Shown: positions 1 to 6,700 of the stretch, piece after piece
Layout: each line of letters begins with the position of its first letter
How positions within the stretch are numbered: position 1 is the first letter of the stretch
NCBI GenBank assembly: GCA_964409645.1
Contig: CAYPEK010000105.1
Location: 1-14,595 of the forward strand
Source: CAYPEK01 sp964409645
GTDB lineage: Bacteria > UBP15 > UBA6099
Length of the DNA stretch: 14,595 nucleotides
Direction of reading: 5' to 3'
Program-made: the position numbers and the translations under genes
The notes under the pieces: generated by a model
Told to the model about the DNA's origin: nothing
Databases searched by the model: none
What the model saw: only the letters and a program-made list of their open reading frames with translations

Positions 1-1
1 C

Positions 2-1021
2 GAGCGAGGGTCAGATTCGCTTTTCAGCACCACAAACGAGCTCAACCTGTACGCTTACCACGCGCTTCTCGCCGACCCCGACCGCGACGCGGACGACATC
101 CGCCTCGAATGGATCGCGAAACGCTACGGCCTGAAACCCGACTCTCCGGACGCCGCCAAGCTGATGCACGTTTACAAGACGAGCTTCGACGCCGTGCGGA
201 AGATGTATTACGAGCTCGGCTTCTGGGCGCTCGAAAAAGGAAGCGATCTGACGGACACGGCTTCGACGCCCCAACTGCTCACCGCGCGCAGCATCGCGCT
301 GTGGGACGAAGCATTTAAGCCGAGAGAGAAATCGCTGGTCGCGCCTGACGAGGAAACATACCGGCGCATCATCGCCGAGAAAGCGGAAGCTGTCGCGCTC
401 GCGGACTCGATGCTCGCGGAGTTGAAGAAAATCAAAGGACTCTCAGCCGCCGACCGGAAGGCACTCGAAACGGATTTGACGCAGTTTTCACGGGCGACAC
501 GCGTTTTTGAACTCGCGAACGGCGCGCTGTGGGGAAACCAGCTATACAAGCAGACAAACAAACCGGAGCACAAGGAATGGGCGTTGGATTTCGCGGCGGC
601 GCTCGGCGAGTACGGGAAAATACTTCCGGCGGACCAGTGGCCCGGCGGATCGAAACAGGTCGGCAAGTTTCTGGCTAACTTCAGTCAGGCGCTCCCCGGC
701 AACCCGGAAACCGCCGCCGCTGATTATCCGATTGTCAAAACAATAGTTCTGCCGGAAAACGTGGAAACGACCAAGTCGGAAATCCGCGTGTCTTTCGACA
801 CCGGATCGCCGCTTTCATGTCGCCTCAACGGCGGCACGCACCTGATGAAGCTGGAGCCGTGGGGCGACTGGGAGCCGGAAAAGAAAACCTCGCACGTCCT
901 GATCCGCGAGGGCCTCCAGCCCGCCGAGAGATACATCTTCACCGTGTCGTGCAAAAATATCGCCGGAAGCGAAGCAACACTGTATGAAACATCGGATTAT
1001 CTCGCAACGACAAAACCGTAG
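2..1021 (+). CDS. C-terminal part of an unidentified large protein, possibly carbohydrate-active (5' end outside window)
   Basis: The frame is open from base 2 to a TAG at 1019-1021, giving 339 visible residues; the true start lies left of the window. Three parts can be seen. Residues 1-60 include NELNLYAYHALLADPDRDAD followed by EWIAKRYG. This resembles the 'dP..d.d.i..ew..rrfG' helix at the end of GH67/DUF4838-like glycosidase barrels. Residues 60-230 are charged and probably all helical. The last 90 or so residues look like an Fn3-type beta sandwich (LQPAERYIFTVSCKNIAG). No catalytic residues are visible, so an enzyme role is inference. It converges on the M16 peptidase gene and is unrelated to the operon. 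A TAG stop here matters for judging the TAG inside nusA. Coding status is firm, function weak. Confidence 0.8.
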   Translation, partial: ERGSDSLFSTTNELNLYAYHALLADPDRDADDIRLEWIAKRYGLKPDSPDAAKLMHVYKTSFDAVRKMYYELGFWALEKGSDLTDTASTPQLLTARSIALWDEAFKPREKSLVAPDEETYRRIIAEKAEAVALADSMLAELKKIKGLSAADRKALETDLTQFSRATRVFELANGALWGNQLYKQTNKPEHKEWALDFAAALGEYGKILPADQWPGGSKQVGKFLANFSQALPGNPETAAADYPIVKTIVLPENVETTKSEIRVSFDTGSPLSCRLNGGTHLMKLEPWGDWEPEKKTSHVLIREGLQPAERYIFTVSCKNIAGSEATLYETSDYLATTKP

Positions 1022-1043
1022 CCGATACATAAAAGTCGGTACA

Positions 1044-1066
1044 GGCACCGCGCAAATCGCGTTGCC
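1044..1066 (+). terminator. weak hairpin after the partial gene, doubtful terminator
   Basis: A 9-bp stem with one mismatch (ggcaccgcg / cgcgttgcc, loop caaat) lies 22 bases after the stop of the left-edge gene. No T-run follows directly; the nearest T-rich stretch (cttttccgcttttt) starts about 8 bases later. It could be a poor or factor-assisted terminator, or chance. Confidence 0.25.
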
Positions 1067-1119
1067 ACTCCCTGCTTTTCCGCTTTTTATGGTACGTTAA
1101 TGTATTTTTCAACGCGGCT

Positions 1120-1142
1120 GCTCGCTTACGCGCGCGGCTCAG
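1120..1142 (+). repeat. partial copy of the bipartite GC-rich intergenic repeat
   Basis: The stretch gctcgcttacgcgcgcggct matches the first block and part of the core of the repeat at 13934-13994 (read on the minus strand) with one difference in about 21 bases. The second block is missing; an AT-rich sequence follows. It sits in the gap between two convergent genes. Confidence 0.55.
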
Positions 1143-1190
1143 TTTTTATTCATGCCCCAAGCTACTTCAACGTCGGGACAATCACTGTTT

Positions 1191-2486
1191 TTAGATGGTT
1201 CTGAGGATGTCCGCGATTTTGTTTTCGGTGGATTTCAGCGACCGTTTTTTGAATGGCCCGAGCGCGGTGAACACGACTTTTTCGTCCTTAAAAATATCGC
1301 CCGAAATGCGCGCGAGGTCGTCGAGTGACACTGCCATAATCTGATCGAAAATCTCAGTGAAAGTCCTGTGACGGCCGAAGAATATCTCCGAATCCGCTAT
1401 GAACGACATCCGTGACGTCACGCTCTCGAAGTCCATCGCCATGCCGATGCGACAGATGTTTTTCACGCGGTCGAGTTCTTCCTGCCTGATGTCGCCCTCG
1501 CGGCATTTGCGCAGTTCGGCGGCGACGAGCGACAACACCTCGGGCAGGTTTTCCGGCCGCGTGCCCGCGGACACCGCGAAAAAACCGCTGTCGCTGAACG
1601 TAGTGTTGTCCGCGTCGATTTCGTACACCAGCCCGCGCTTCTCGCGGACCTCCTGAAACAGCCGACTGCTTATACCGCCGCCCAGCACCATCGACAGCAG
1701 CACGTACGCATAGCGGTCCGGTGACATCTTCGATATCCCCGGAAAACCCATGTCGAAATGCACCTGTCCGGTGTCCTTCGCGTGCAGGTTGATGCCGTGC
1801 GTGAAATTCGGCGCTGACGCCGCATGTTCGATCGGATGCCGCCGCGCGCCGTTGAGCGGGCCGAGCGATTCCTCGATCAGCCGTGAAATGTCGTAGCCGT
1901 CGAAATTCCCCGCCGCCGTCACCACGATGTTCGACGGAATGTACCGGTTGCGGTACAGCTCTGACAACTCCACGCAATCAACTTCACGGATCGCGTCTTC
2001 GTAGCCGAGTATCGCGTGGCCGAGGCCGCCGCGCCCGTAGAGGTCTTCAAGAAACAGAACGCGCACGTACTCCTCCGGCGTGTCCTGATAAAGTTTGATT
2101 TCTTCGAGAATGACGCCTTTCTCACGGTCGAATTCCTCCTCCGGAAAAACCGACCTGCAGAAAACGTCCGTGAGGATGGACACCGCCTGCGGGATATGCT
2201 CCGGCAGCACGTGGGCGTAGCAGCGCGTCAGCTCCTTCGACGTCCCCGCGCCGACCGCGCCGCCCACCGCCTCGATATCAAGAGCGAGGTCGAGCGCGTT
2301 TTTCTCGGCGGTGCCCTTGAACAGCATGTGCTCGATGAAGTGCGCCGCGCCGAACATCCGTTCTTCCTCGTCCCGCGAGCCGTAGTTTATGCAGAACCCA
2401 ACCGACGCCGTCAGCGAATGCGGCAGCGATTCCGCCACAACCGTCGTCCCGCAGCCGAGTTGCTTTTTAACGACATTAGTGTCCAT
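1191..2486 (-). CDS. M16 family zinc metallopeptidase (MPP / insulinase-like)
   Basis: A 431-residue protein with both halves of a typical bacterial M16B peptidase. The inverted zinc motif HFIEH lies at residues 49-53 within AAHFIEHMLFKGT. The expected third ligand, Glu129 in ILEEIKLY, lies 76 residues after it. The C-terminal half has the glycine-rich GGGISSRLFQEVREKRGLVY signature of the substrate-binding domain. No signal peptide is visible, so it is probably cytoplasmic. The start ATG at 2486 has a GAGGT ribosome-binding site about 6 bases upstream. In Firmicutes an M16 gene also follows pnp, but its substrate is generally unclear. Here a terminator and a repeat element separate it from pnp, so it is probably transcribed on its own, possibly from within or next to the repeat. 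Stop is TAA. Confidence 0.93.
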   Translation of the reverse strand: MDTNVVKKQLGCGTTVVAESLPHSLTASVGFCINYGSRDEEERMFGAAHFIEHMLFKGTAEKNALDLALDIEAVGGAVGAGTSKELTRCYAHVLPEHIPQAVSILTDVFCRSVFPEEEFDREKGVILEEIKLYQDTPEEYVRVLFLEDLYGRGGLGHAILGYEDAIREVDCVELSELYRNRYIPSNIVVTAAGNFDGYDISRLIEESLGPLNGARRHPIEHAASAPNFTHGINLHAKDTGQVHFDMGFPGISKMSPDRYAYVLLSMVLGGGISSRLFQEVREKRGLVYEIDADNTTFSDSGFFAVSAGTRPENLPEVLSLVAAELRKCREGDIRQEELDRVKNICRIGMAMDFESVTSRMSFIADSEIFFGRHRTFTEIFDQIMAVSLDDLARISGDIFKDEKVVFTALGPFKKRSLKSTENKIADILRTI

Positions 2487-2512
2487 GCTAAACCTCTTTT
2501 AATATAAAAGCG

Positions 2513-2726
2513 AGAATATAGAATACAGAATATAGAATACAGCCGAATGCGAAACCATTAGTTCTGTCTCTTTTACTCTTTGCCCTCTAAGTGACCGCTT
2601 GCTGACGCGCGCGATTTACATTAATGACCGGCGGGGTGCGGCCAGCCGAGCGGCGACCCCGCCCTACATAAATAGAATGTTGCTTTTTGTCTTTCGCTAT
2701 ATCCTATATTCTGTATTCTATATTCT
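2513..2726. repeat. AT-rich inverted-repeat element, copy 1
   Basis: The left arm (2513-2542) is two tandem copies of the 14-mer agaatatagaatac followed by ag. The right arm (2697-2726) is its reverse complement, perfect over 23 bases (2513-2535 against 2704-2726) and decayed in the inner 7. The interior of about 150 bases contains the GC-rich repeat at 2593-2653. The left arm is identical over 30 bases to 6525-6554, and both right arms follow a similar tgttgct...gtctttcgctatat sequence. No ORF or transposase is inside. It looks like a non-autonomous mobile or palindromic intergenic element that would make a long A-U-rich hairpin if transcribed. Confidence 0.8.
2593..2663 (+). repeat. bipartite GC-rich intergenic repeat, full copy A
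   Basis: Block 1 (gaccgcttgctgacgcgcgc, 2593-2612), a 9-base core (2613-2621) and block 2 (2622-2653, starting taatgaccggcggggtgcgg) match the minus strand of 13934-13994. There is one mismatch in each block and an unrelated core of the same length. Block 2 plus its flank can form a hairpin: ggcggggt at 2630-2637 pairs with accccgcc at 2656-2663. It lies inside the AT-rich inverted-repeat element. Confidence 0.75.
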
Positions 2727-2763
2727 TTCTTTTGTCTTTCCCTCGCTACTGCTTTGACAACTG

Positions 2764-2791
2764 AAAAGGGGCGGCTTTGTGGCCGCCCCTT
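2764..2791 (-). terminator. intrinsic terminator ending the nusA-pnp operon
   Basis: Read on the minus strand, aaggggcggc, a 6-base loop and gccgcccctt form a perfect 10-bp stem whose last Ts continue into a short run of four. It begins 31 bases after the pnp stop codon. The GC-rich stem with a T-run is the standard intrinsic terminator pattern, and it separates the operon from the M16 gene. Confidence 0.88.
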
Positions 2792-2822
2792 CGTAACTTC
2801 GTGTTATCTCAGGCGCGGATGC

Positions 2823-4919
2823 TTACAGCACATCCTTCATCGTCAGGTTCACGCGCCCCATATCGTCAATCTCGCGCACGCGCACCTTCACGACGTCGCC
2901 GATCTTCACAACGTCTTCAACCTTGTTCACGCGCTCCTTGCGCATCTGGCTGATGTGTACCAGCCCCTCGATGTTCGGGAGCACCTCGACGAACGCGCCG
3001 AAGTTGACAATCCGCTTCACCGTGCCGGTGTAAATCTTGCCGACCTCGACCTCTTCGACGAGACCGAGAACCTTCGCTTTCGCTTCGTCCGCGGCGGTCT
3101 GCTCCGTGGCGTAAATCAGCACGCGGCCGTCGTCCTGAATGTCGATCTCGACGCCGGTTTCCTCGATGATCTTGCGGATGGTTTTCCCGCCCGGCCCGAT
3201 CACCGTGCCGATCTTCTCCACGTCGATCTGAATAACGTAGAACCTCGGGGCGAGCGGCGACAGTTCCGTGCGCGGCTCCGGGAGCACGCCCTTTATCATG
3301 TCGAGAATGAACAGCCGCGCGTTGCGCGCCTTCTCCATCGCCGTCGCCATGATCTCCTGCGTAATCCCCTGCACCTTGATGTCCATCTGCACCGCGGTGA
3401 TACCGTTACGCGTGCCGGCAACCTTGAAGTCCATGTCGCCGAGGTGGTCTTCCACGCCCTGAATGTCGGTGAGGATGTGCGCCTTGCCGCTCTCCTCGAC
3501 CACGAGGCCCATCGCTATGCCCGCGACCGGCGCCTCGATCGGCACCCCCGCGTCCATCAGCGACAGCGTGCTGCCGCATACGCTCGCCATCGAACTCGAA
3601 CCGTTGCTCTCCAGCACCTCAGTTACAATGCGTATCATGTACGGGAACTTTTCCTCGGGCGGGATCATTCCGGCGACCGCGCGCTCGGCGAGCATGCCGT
3701 GCCCGATGTCGCGCCGTGACGGCCCGCGCATCATCCGCGTCTCGCCAACACTGAACGGCGGGAAGTTGTACTGGTGAATGTATTGCTTTTCGCCGTCCGT
3801 CGTGATGCCGTCTATCCGCTGCGCGTCTCTCACCGTGCCCAGCGTGACGATGCTGAGCGCCTGAGTCTGCCCGCGCGTGAACAGCGCCGACCCGTGCGTC
3901 CGCGGCAGCAGCGCCACTTCCGCCGAGAGAGGCCTGATCTCGTCCATCGCGCGGCCGTCCGGCCGTTTCCCGTGGACGCAGATCAACTCGCGCACCATCT
4001 TCTTCTCGAGTGATTCCAGAATCTCGGATATGTCCTTTACTGTCGCGCCGTCCACCTTATCATCAACAGTCGCGAACTTCTCGACGCACTGTTTCTTCAG
4101 GTCCGAAAGCGCAACCTCGCGTTCTTCCTTCTTCTTGTTGTTCGTGGCATCGCGAACAATCTCCGTCGCGAACTCTTCGACGTTCTTTATCAGCTCTTCG
4201 TCGATCTTGCGCGGCTCGAACGTCATTTTTGTCTTGCCGATCGCCTGCGCCATCTCGCGCTGCACATTGCAGAGGTCGCCGATCGGCCCCTTCGCGAAAT
4301 CAAGCGCTTCGAGGAACAGCGATTCGGAAACCTGCTTCGCTTCGCCCTCGACCATGACAATCGCCTGCTCGTTCCCGGCAACCACGATACTGATCTCACA
4401 CTGCTCCTGCTGCTCGAACGTCGGATTGATGATGAACTTGCCGTCGATGCGGCCTACGCGCACCGCCGCCACCGGCCCGTCGAACGGGATGTCCGAGATG
4501 CCGAGCGCCGCCGACGCGCCGATCAGCCCGAGCACGTCGAACGGGTTTTCCATGTCCGACGAAAGCGCGAGGCAGATGACCTGCACTTCATTTTTGAAAC
4601 CTTTGGGGAACATCGGTCGGATCGAGCGGTCCACAATCCGCGCGCTTAGAATCGCGTGGTCCGGCGGCCGGCCTTCCCGTTTGATGAACCCGCCGGGGAT
4701 CTTGCCCGCGGCGTACATCTTTTCCTCGAAATCGACCGTCAGCGGGAAATAGCCGATCTCTTTTTCTTCCTTCGAGCGCGTCGCGGTCGCAAGGACCACG
4801 TTGCCGCCGTATTTGACAACGACCGCGCCCCCCGCCTGCTTGGCCAGCTTACCCGTCGAGATAGACATCTCGAGGTCGCCGACCATCAGCTTCTTTTCAT
4901 ACTCTGTAACACCATTCAT
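2823..4919 (-). CDS. pnp: polyribonucleotide nucleotidyltransferase (PNPase)
   Basis: A 698-residue phosphorolytic 3'-5' exoribonuclease, which forms trimers and degrades RNA to nucleoside diphosphates. Domains in order: first RNase PH-like core, the helical linker, second RNase PH core (GKRPDGRAMDEIRPL), the conserved SNGSSSMASVCG and TDIQGVEDHLGDMDFKVAGT active-site segments with their aspartates, a KH domain (IGPGGKTIRKI, residues 574-584) and a C-terminal S1 domain (about 625-695). The protein ends right after S1, with no acidic or RNase E-binding tail. ATG at 4919 is chosen over the in-frame start at 4964: GGGAGG lies 7 bases upstream and the N-terminus MNGVTEYEKK fits the family. It is the last gene of the operon, after rpsO, the usual pairing. 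Confidence 0.98.
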   Translation of the reverse strand: MNGVTEYEKKLMVGDLEMSISTGKLAKQAGGAVVVKYGGNVVLATATRSKEEKEIGYFPLTVDFEEKMYAAGKIPGGFIKREGRPPDHAILSARIVDRSIRPMFPKGFKNEVQVICLALSSDMENPFDVLGLIGASAALGISDIPFDGPVAAVRVGRIDGKFIINPTFEQQEQCEISIVVAGNEQAIVMVEGEAKQVSESLFLEALDFAKGPIGDLCNVQREMAQAIGKTKMTFEPRKIDEELIKNVEEFATEIVRDATNNKKKEEREVALSDLKKQCVEKFATVDDKVDGATVKDISEILESLEKKMVRELICVHGKRPDGRAMDEIRPLSAEVALLPRTHGSALFTRGQTQALSIVTLGTVRDAQRIDGITTDGEKQYIHQYNFPPFSVGETRMMRGPSRRDIGHGMLAERAVAGMIPPEEKFPYMIRIVTEVLESNGSSSMASVCGSTLSLMDAGVPIEAPVAGIAMGLVVEESGKAHILTDIQGVEDHLGDMDFKVAGTRNGITAVQMDIKVQGITQEIMATAMEKARNARLFILDMIKGVLPEPRTELSPLAPRFYVIQIDVEKIGTVIGPGGKTIRKIIEETGVEIDIQDDGRVLIYATEQTAADEAKAKVLGLVEEVEVGKIYTGTVKRIVNFGAFVEVLPNIEGLVHISQMRKERVNKVEDVVKIGDVVKVRVREIDDMGRVNLTMKDVL

Positions 4920-5012
4920 TAAAAAACCTCCCGGAGCGTCCGCTCCTGCTTCACGCGGCGTCATCCGCGCGAAAATATGTATTTACTTCTTTTTGCCAAT
5001 TTTTTACCAAAT

Positions 5013-5039
5013 AAAAAATTAGTCCCCAACGCGGGGACT
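5013..5039 (-). terminator. intrinsic terminator or attenuator between rpsO and pnp
   Basis: On the minus strand agtcccc, loop gcgtt and ggggact form a perfect 7-bp stem, followed by aattttttattt. The T-tract can itself pair with a downstream A-tract (aatttttt at 4998-5005 with aaaaaatt at 5013-5020, 7-base loop). A second hairpin could thus compete with U-tract release. Because pnp follows in the same direction, it probably ends most rpsO transcripts while letting some through, or acts in the pnp leader. pnp leaders are autoregulated in other bacteria, though by a different mechanism in E. coli. Confidence 0.75.
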
Positions 5040-5114
5040 CAACCCATGCTAAATCCCTGTATATTCGGTTAGGTTTCTGTCCAATATATTTATTAATCAC
5101 AGAACCGCACCTGT

Positions 5115-5132
5115 GACCGCTTTTTTACGCGC
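5115..5132 (+). repeat. degenerate fragment of the bipartite GC-rich repeat
   Basis: gaccgcttttttacgcgc matches block 1 of the GC-rich repeat in 16 of 18 positions and, as in copy A, is preceded by gt. Block 2 is not recognisable beyond a short accggcgg at about 5151-5158. Confidence 0.4.
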
Positions 5133-5252
5133 ACAAAATCAGACCGCACTACCGGCGGCCGCCTTGGATACGCAGTTTCAGACTTGGAATAACGGACTAA
5201 GCTATGTTGCATTTGGAACGCCGCAGCCTCGCAGCCGCCGCGCCCTAGCGCG

Positions 5253-5522
5253 TCACTTGCGCAGTCCCAGTTCCTTAATCAGACTCTCGTATCTTCTGGC
5301 GTCCACCCTGTTAAGGTAGTTCAGAAGCCTGCGGCGCTGTCCAACCATCTTCAGCAGACCGCGGCGCGAACTATGGTCCTTTTTGTGTGACTTCAAGTGT
5401 TCCGTCAGAAGGCTTATCCGTTCTGACAGAAGAGCGATCTGGACCTCCGGCGAACCGGTGTCTTTTTCATGGAACTGGTGTTTTCCAATTATTTCGCTCT
5501 TGCGCTCGACGCCTAATGCCAT
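5253..5522 (-). CDS. rpsO: 30S ribosomal protein S15
   Basis: An 89-residue protein, exactly the usual S15 length, which binds 16S rRNA in the central domain of the 30S subunit. Diagnostic segments are KHQFHEKDTGSPEVQIALLS, HLKSHKKDHSSRRGLL and the QRRRLLNYL helix. ATG at 5522 is chosen because AAGGAGGT (5530-5537) lies 7 bases upstream and MALGVERKSEII aligns with family N-termini; the in-frame start 9 bases earlier would overlap this site. It follows ribF by 41 bases in the order ribF-rpsO-pnp found in many bacteria. Stop is TGA. Confidence 0.98.
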   Translation of the reverse strand: MALGVERKSEIIGKHQFHEKDTGSPEVQIALLSERISLLTEHLKSHKKDHSSRRGLLKMVGQRRRLLNYLNRVDARRYESLIKELGLRK

Positions 5523-5563
5523 TTGTGGCACCTCCTTCCCATTATGTTTTCAACCTTGCTATT

Positions 5564-6502
5564 TTAGCCTGCAAGCAGTTTTTTCGCAATATCAACGTCT
5601 TTTTTGATCTGTTCTACCAGCATCTTCACGTTCTCGAACTTCTTTTCGGGCCGGATGAACCGCGCGAACTCCACGCCCACCTTCATTTCGTACAGGTCGC
5701 CTTCGAAGTCGGGAATATGTACTTCGACCGTCACCTCGGGGTCCTTCAGCGGGATCGTCGGCCGTACGCCGATGTTGACCGCCGCGAGCTTTTTGCCCTC
5801 GGATGTCCAGCACCACGCCGCGTAAATCCCGTTCATCGGGATCAGCTTCCTCTGGTCCGGCTTCACGTTCGCCGTCGGGAACCCGAGCTTCTTTCCGAGG
5901 CCGAGTCCCTTCACAACCTTGCCCTCGATTATGTACGGCCGCCCCAGAAGCGATGCCGCCGCCTTCACGTCGCCCTTGTCGAGAAGCTGCCGGATCGCCG
6001 TACTGCTCACCGGGTAGCTGCCCGCCTTCACGGCGTCCACCTTTTTCGTGGTGAACCCGTGGGCTTTCCCCATCTGTTCGAGGAGCGCCGCGTCTCCCGC
6101 GCCGCCGCGGCCGAACCGTGAGTCGTAGCCGATAATCATCTGGTTAACACGCAGGCGTCCCACAAGCACGTCAGCCACGAAATCTTTTGCGTCCATCGCG
6201 GCCAGTTCGTTGTCGAACGGCAACACGAGAATGTACGTCAGCTTGTAGTCGCTGAGCAGCTTCACCTTCTCGGCGGTCGTCGTGAGCAGTCGCGGCGAGT
6301 TCGACGGATCGACAAGCTCCTTCGGGTGCCGGTCGAACGTCACAACACCCGTCGCCTGCACGCCCATCTGATGATACTGCCCGACCTGATCGAGTATCTT
6401 TTTATGGCCGAGATGCACGCCGTCGAACATCCCGAGCGTAAGCGTCACATTCATGTCCCCCGCATCGGGCACTTCATCGAGTGAATGATAGACGTAGATC
6501 AT
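5564..6502 (-). CDS. ribF: bifunctional riboflavin kinase / FMN adenylyltransferase
   Basis: A 312-residue enzyme that phosphorylates riboflavin to FMN and adenylylates FMN to FAD. The N-terminal nucleotidyltransferase domain has GMFDGVHLGH at residues 24-33 and the late VSSTAIRQLL motif corresponding to the family's ISSTxIR. The C-terminal flavokinase domain shows KVVKGLGLGKKLGFPTANV, NGIYAAW, NIGVRPT and the closing EVHIPDFEGDLY segment, with the catalytic Glu expected in EVH. Both halves look complete. The ATG at 6502 has AAGG about 8 bases upstream. A repeat element of roughly 180 bases separates it from truB upstream, while rpsO follows closely, so co-transcription with rpsO is likely. 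Stop is TAA. Confidence 0.97.
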   Translation of the reverse strand: MIYVYHSLDEVPDAGDMNVTLTLGMFDGVHLGHKKILDQVGQYHQMGVQATGVVTFDRHPKELVDPSNSPRLLTTTAEKVKLLSDYKLTYILVLPFDNELAAMDAKDFVADVLVGRLRVNQMIIGYDSRFGRGGAGDAALLEQMGKAHGFTTKKVDAVKAGSYPVSSTAIRQLLDKGDVKAAASLLGRPYIIEGKVVKGLGLGKKLGFPTANVKPDQRKLIPMNGIYAAWCWTSEGKKLAAVNIGVRPTIPLKDPEVTVEVHIPDFEGDLYEMKVGVEFARFIRPEKKFENVKMLVEQIKKDVDIAKKLLAG

Positions 6503-6524
6503 GTTTTAAACCTTGATTAAAGAA

Positions 6525-6700
6525 AGAATATAGAATACAGAATATAGAATACAGCAAAACATACTGCGATGCACTCTTCGCCGATTCGATCTCGATAGCT
6601 TCATAACTTTGTATGATAGTATGCTTTTCAAAACCTTTCCCTGCTCATTTTGTTGCTGTTCGTCTTTTCGCTATATTCCGTATTCTATGTTCTATATTCT
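6525..6700. repeat. AT-rich inverted-repeat element, copy 2
   Basis: The left arm (6525-6554) is identical over 30 bases to the left arm of copy 1. The right arm (6671-6700, ending ttctatattct) is a diverged reverse complement carrying the same agaata/gaatac units. An inner pair, aaaacatact near 6556 and agtatgctttt near 6619, extends the dyad imperfectly. The interior differs from copy 1 and lacks the GC-rich repeat. The element fills the ribF-truB gap and its right arm overlaps the last codons of truB. Confidence 0.75.

Larger units (their letters stand above)
2487..2822. other. 336-base gap: operon terminator plus nested repeats
   Basis: No credible gene is seen. From the right it holds the terminator after pnp (2764-2791), an AT-rich inverted-repeat element (2513-2726) and, inside that element, a GC-rich repeat (2593-2653). 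The M16 ribosome-binding site lies at the left end. A promoter for the M16 gene must lie here if the terminator is efficient, but the TATATT-like boxes within the AT-rich arms are too repetitive to choose one. Confidence 0.75.
4920..5252. other. 333-base rpsO-pnp gap: terminator/attenuator, otherwise no gene seen
   Basis: The gap holds the hairpin-plus-T-run at 5013-5039, a degenerate repeat fragment at 5115-5132 and the pnp ribosome-binding site (4927-4932). The part next to rpsO contains a short direct repeat of cgcagcc near 5222-5240. Sequence at about 5040-5110 contains TTGGAC- and TATACA-like boxes on the minus strand, but their spacing of about 15 bases is poor, so a pnp promoter there is only possible. 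A 68-residue plus-strand ORF here runs antisense into rpsO and shows no coding character. Confidence 0.6.

Noticed and set aside
2513..2542. CRISPR repeats
   Set aside because: The 14-base units are directly abutting with no spacers and occur as inverted pairs; no cas genes are present.
2754..3719. 321-codon plus-strand frame antisense to pnp
   Set aside because: It begins in the operon terminator and runs opposite a confirmed pnp; its His/Arg/Asp/Leu-rich composition is an antisense shadow.
4920..4964. Longer PNPase starting at 4964
   Set aside because: The extra 15 residues do not match the family, and GGGAGG 7 bases before ATG 4919 decides the start.
5113..5319. 68-codon plus-strand ORF in the rpsO-pnp gap
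   Set aside because: It includes a degenerate repeat and runs antisense into rpsO; no ribosome-binding site and no conserved motif.
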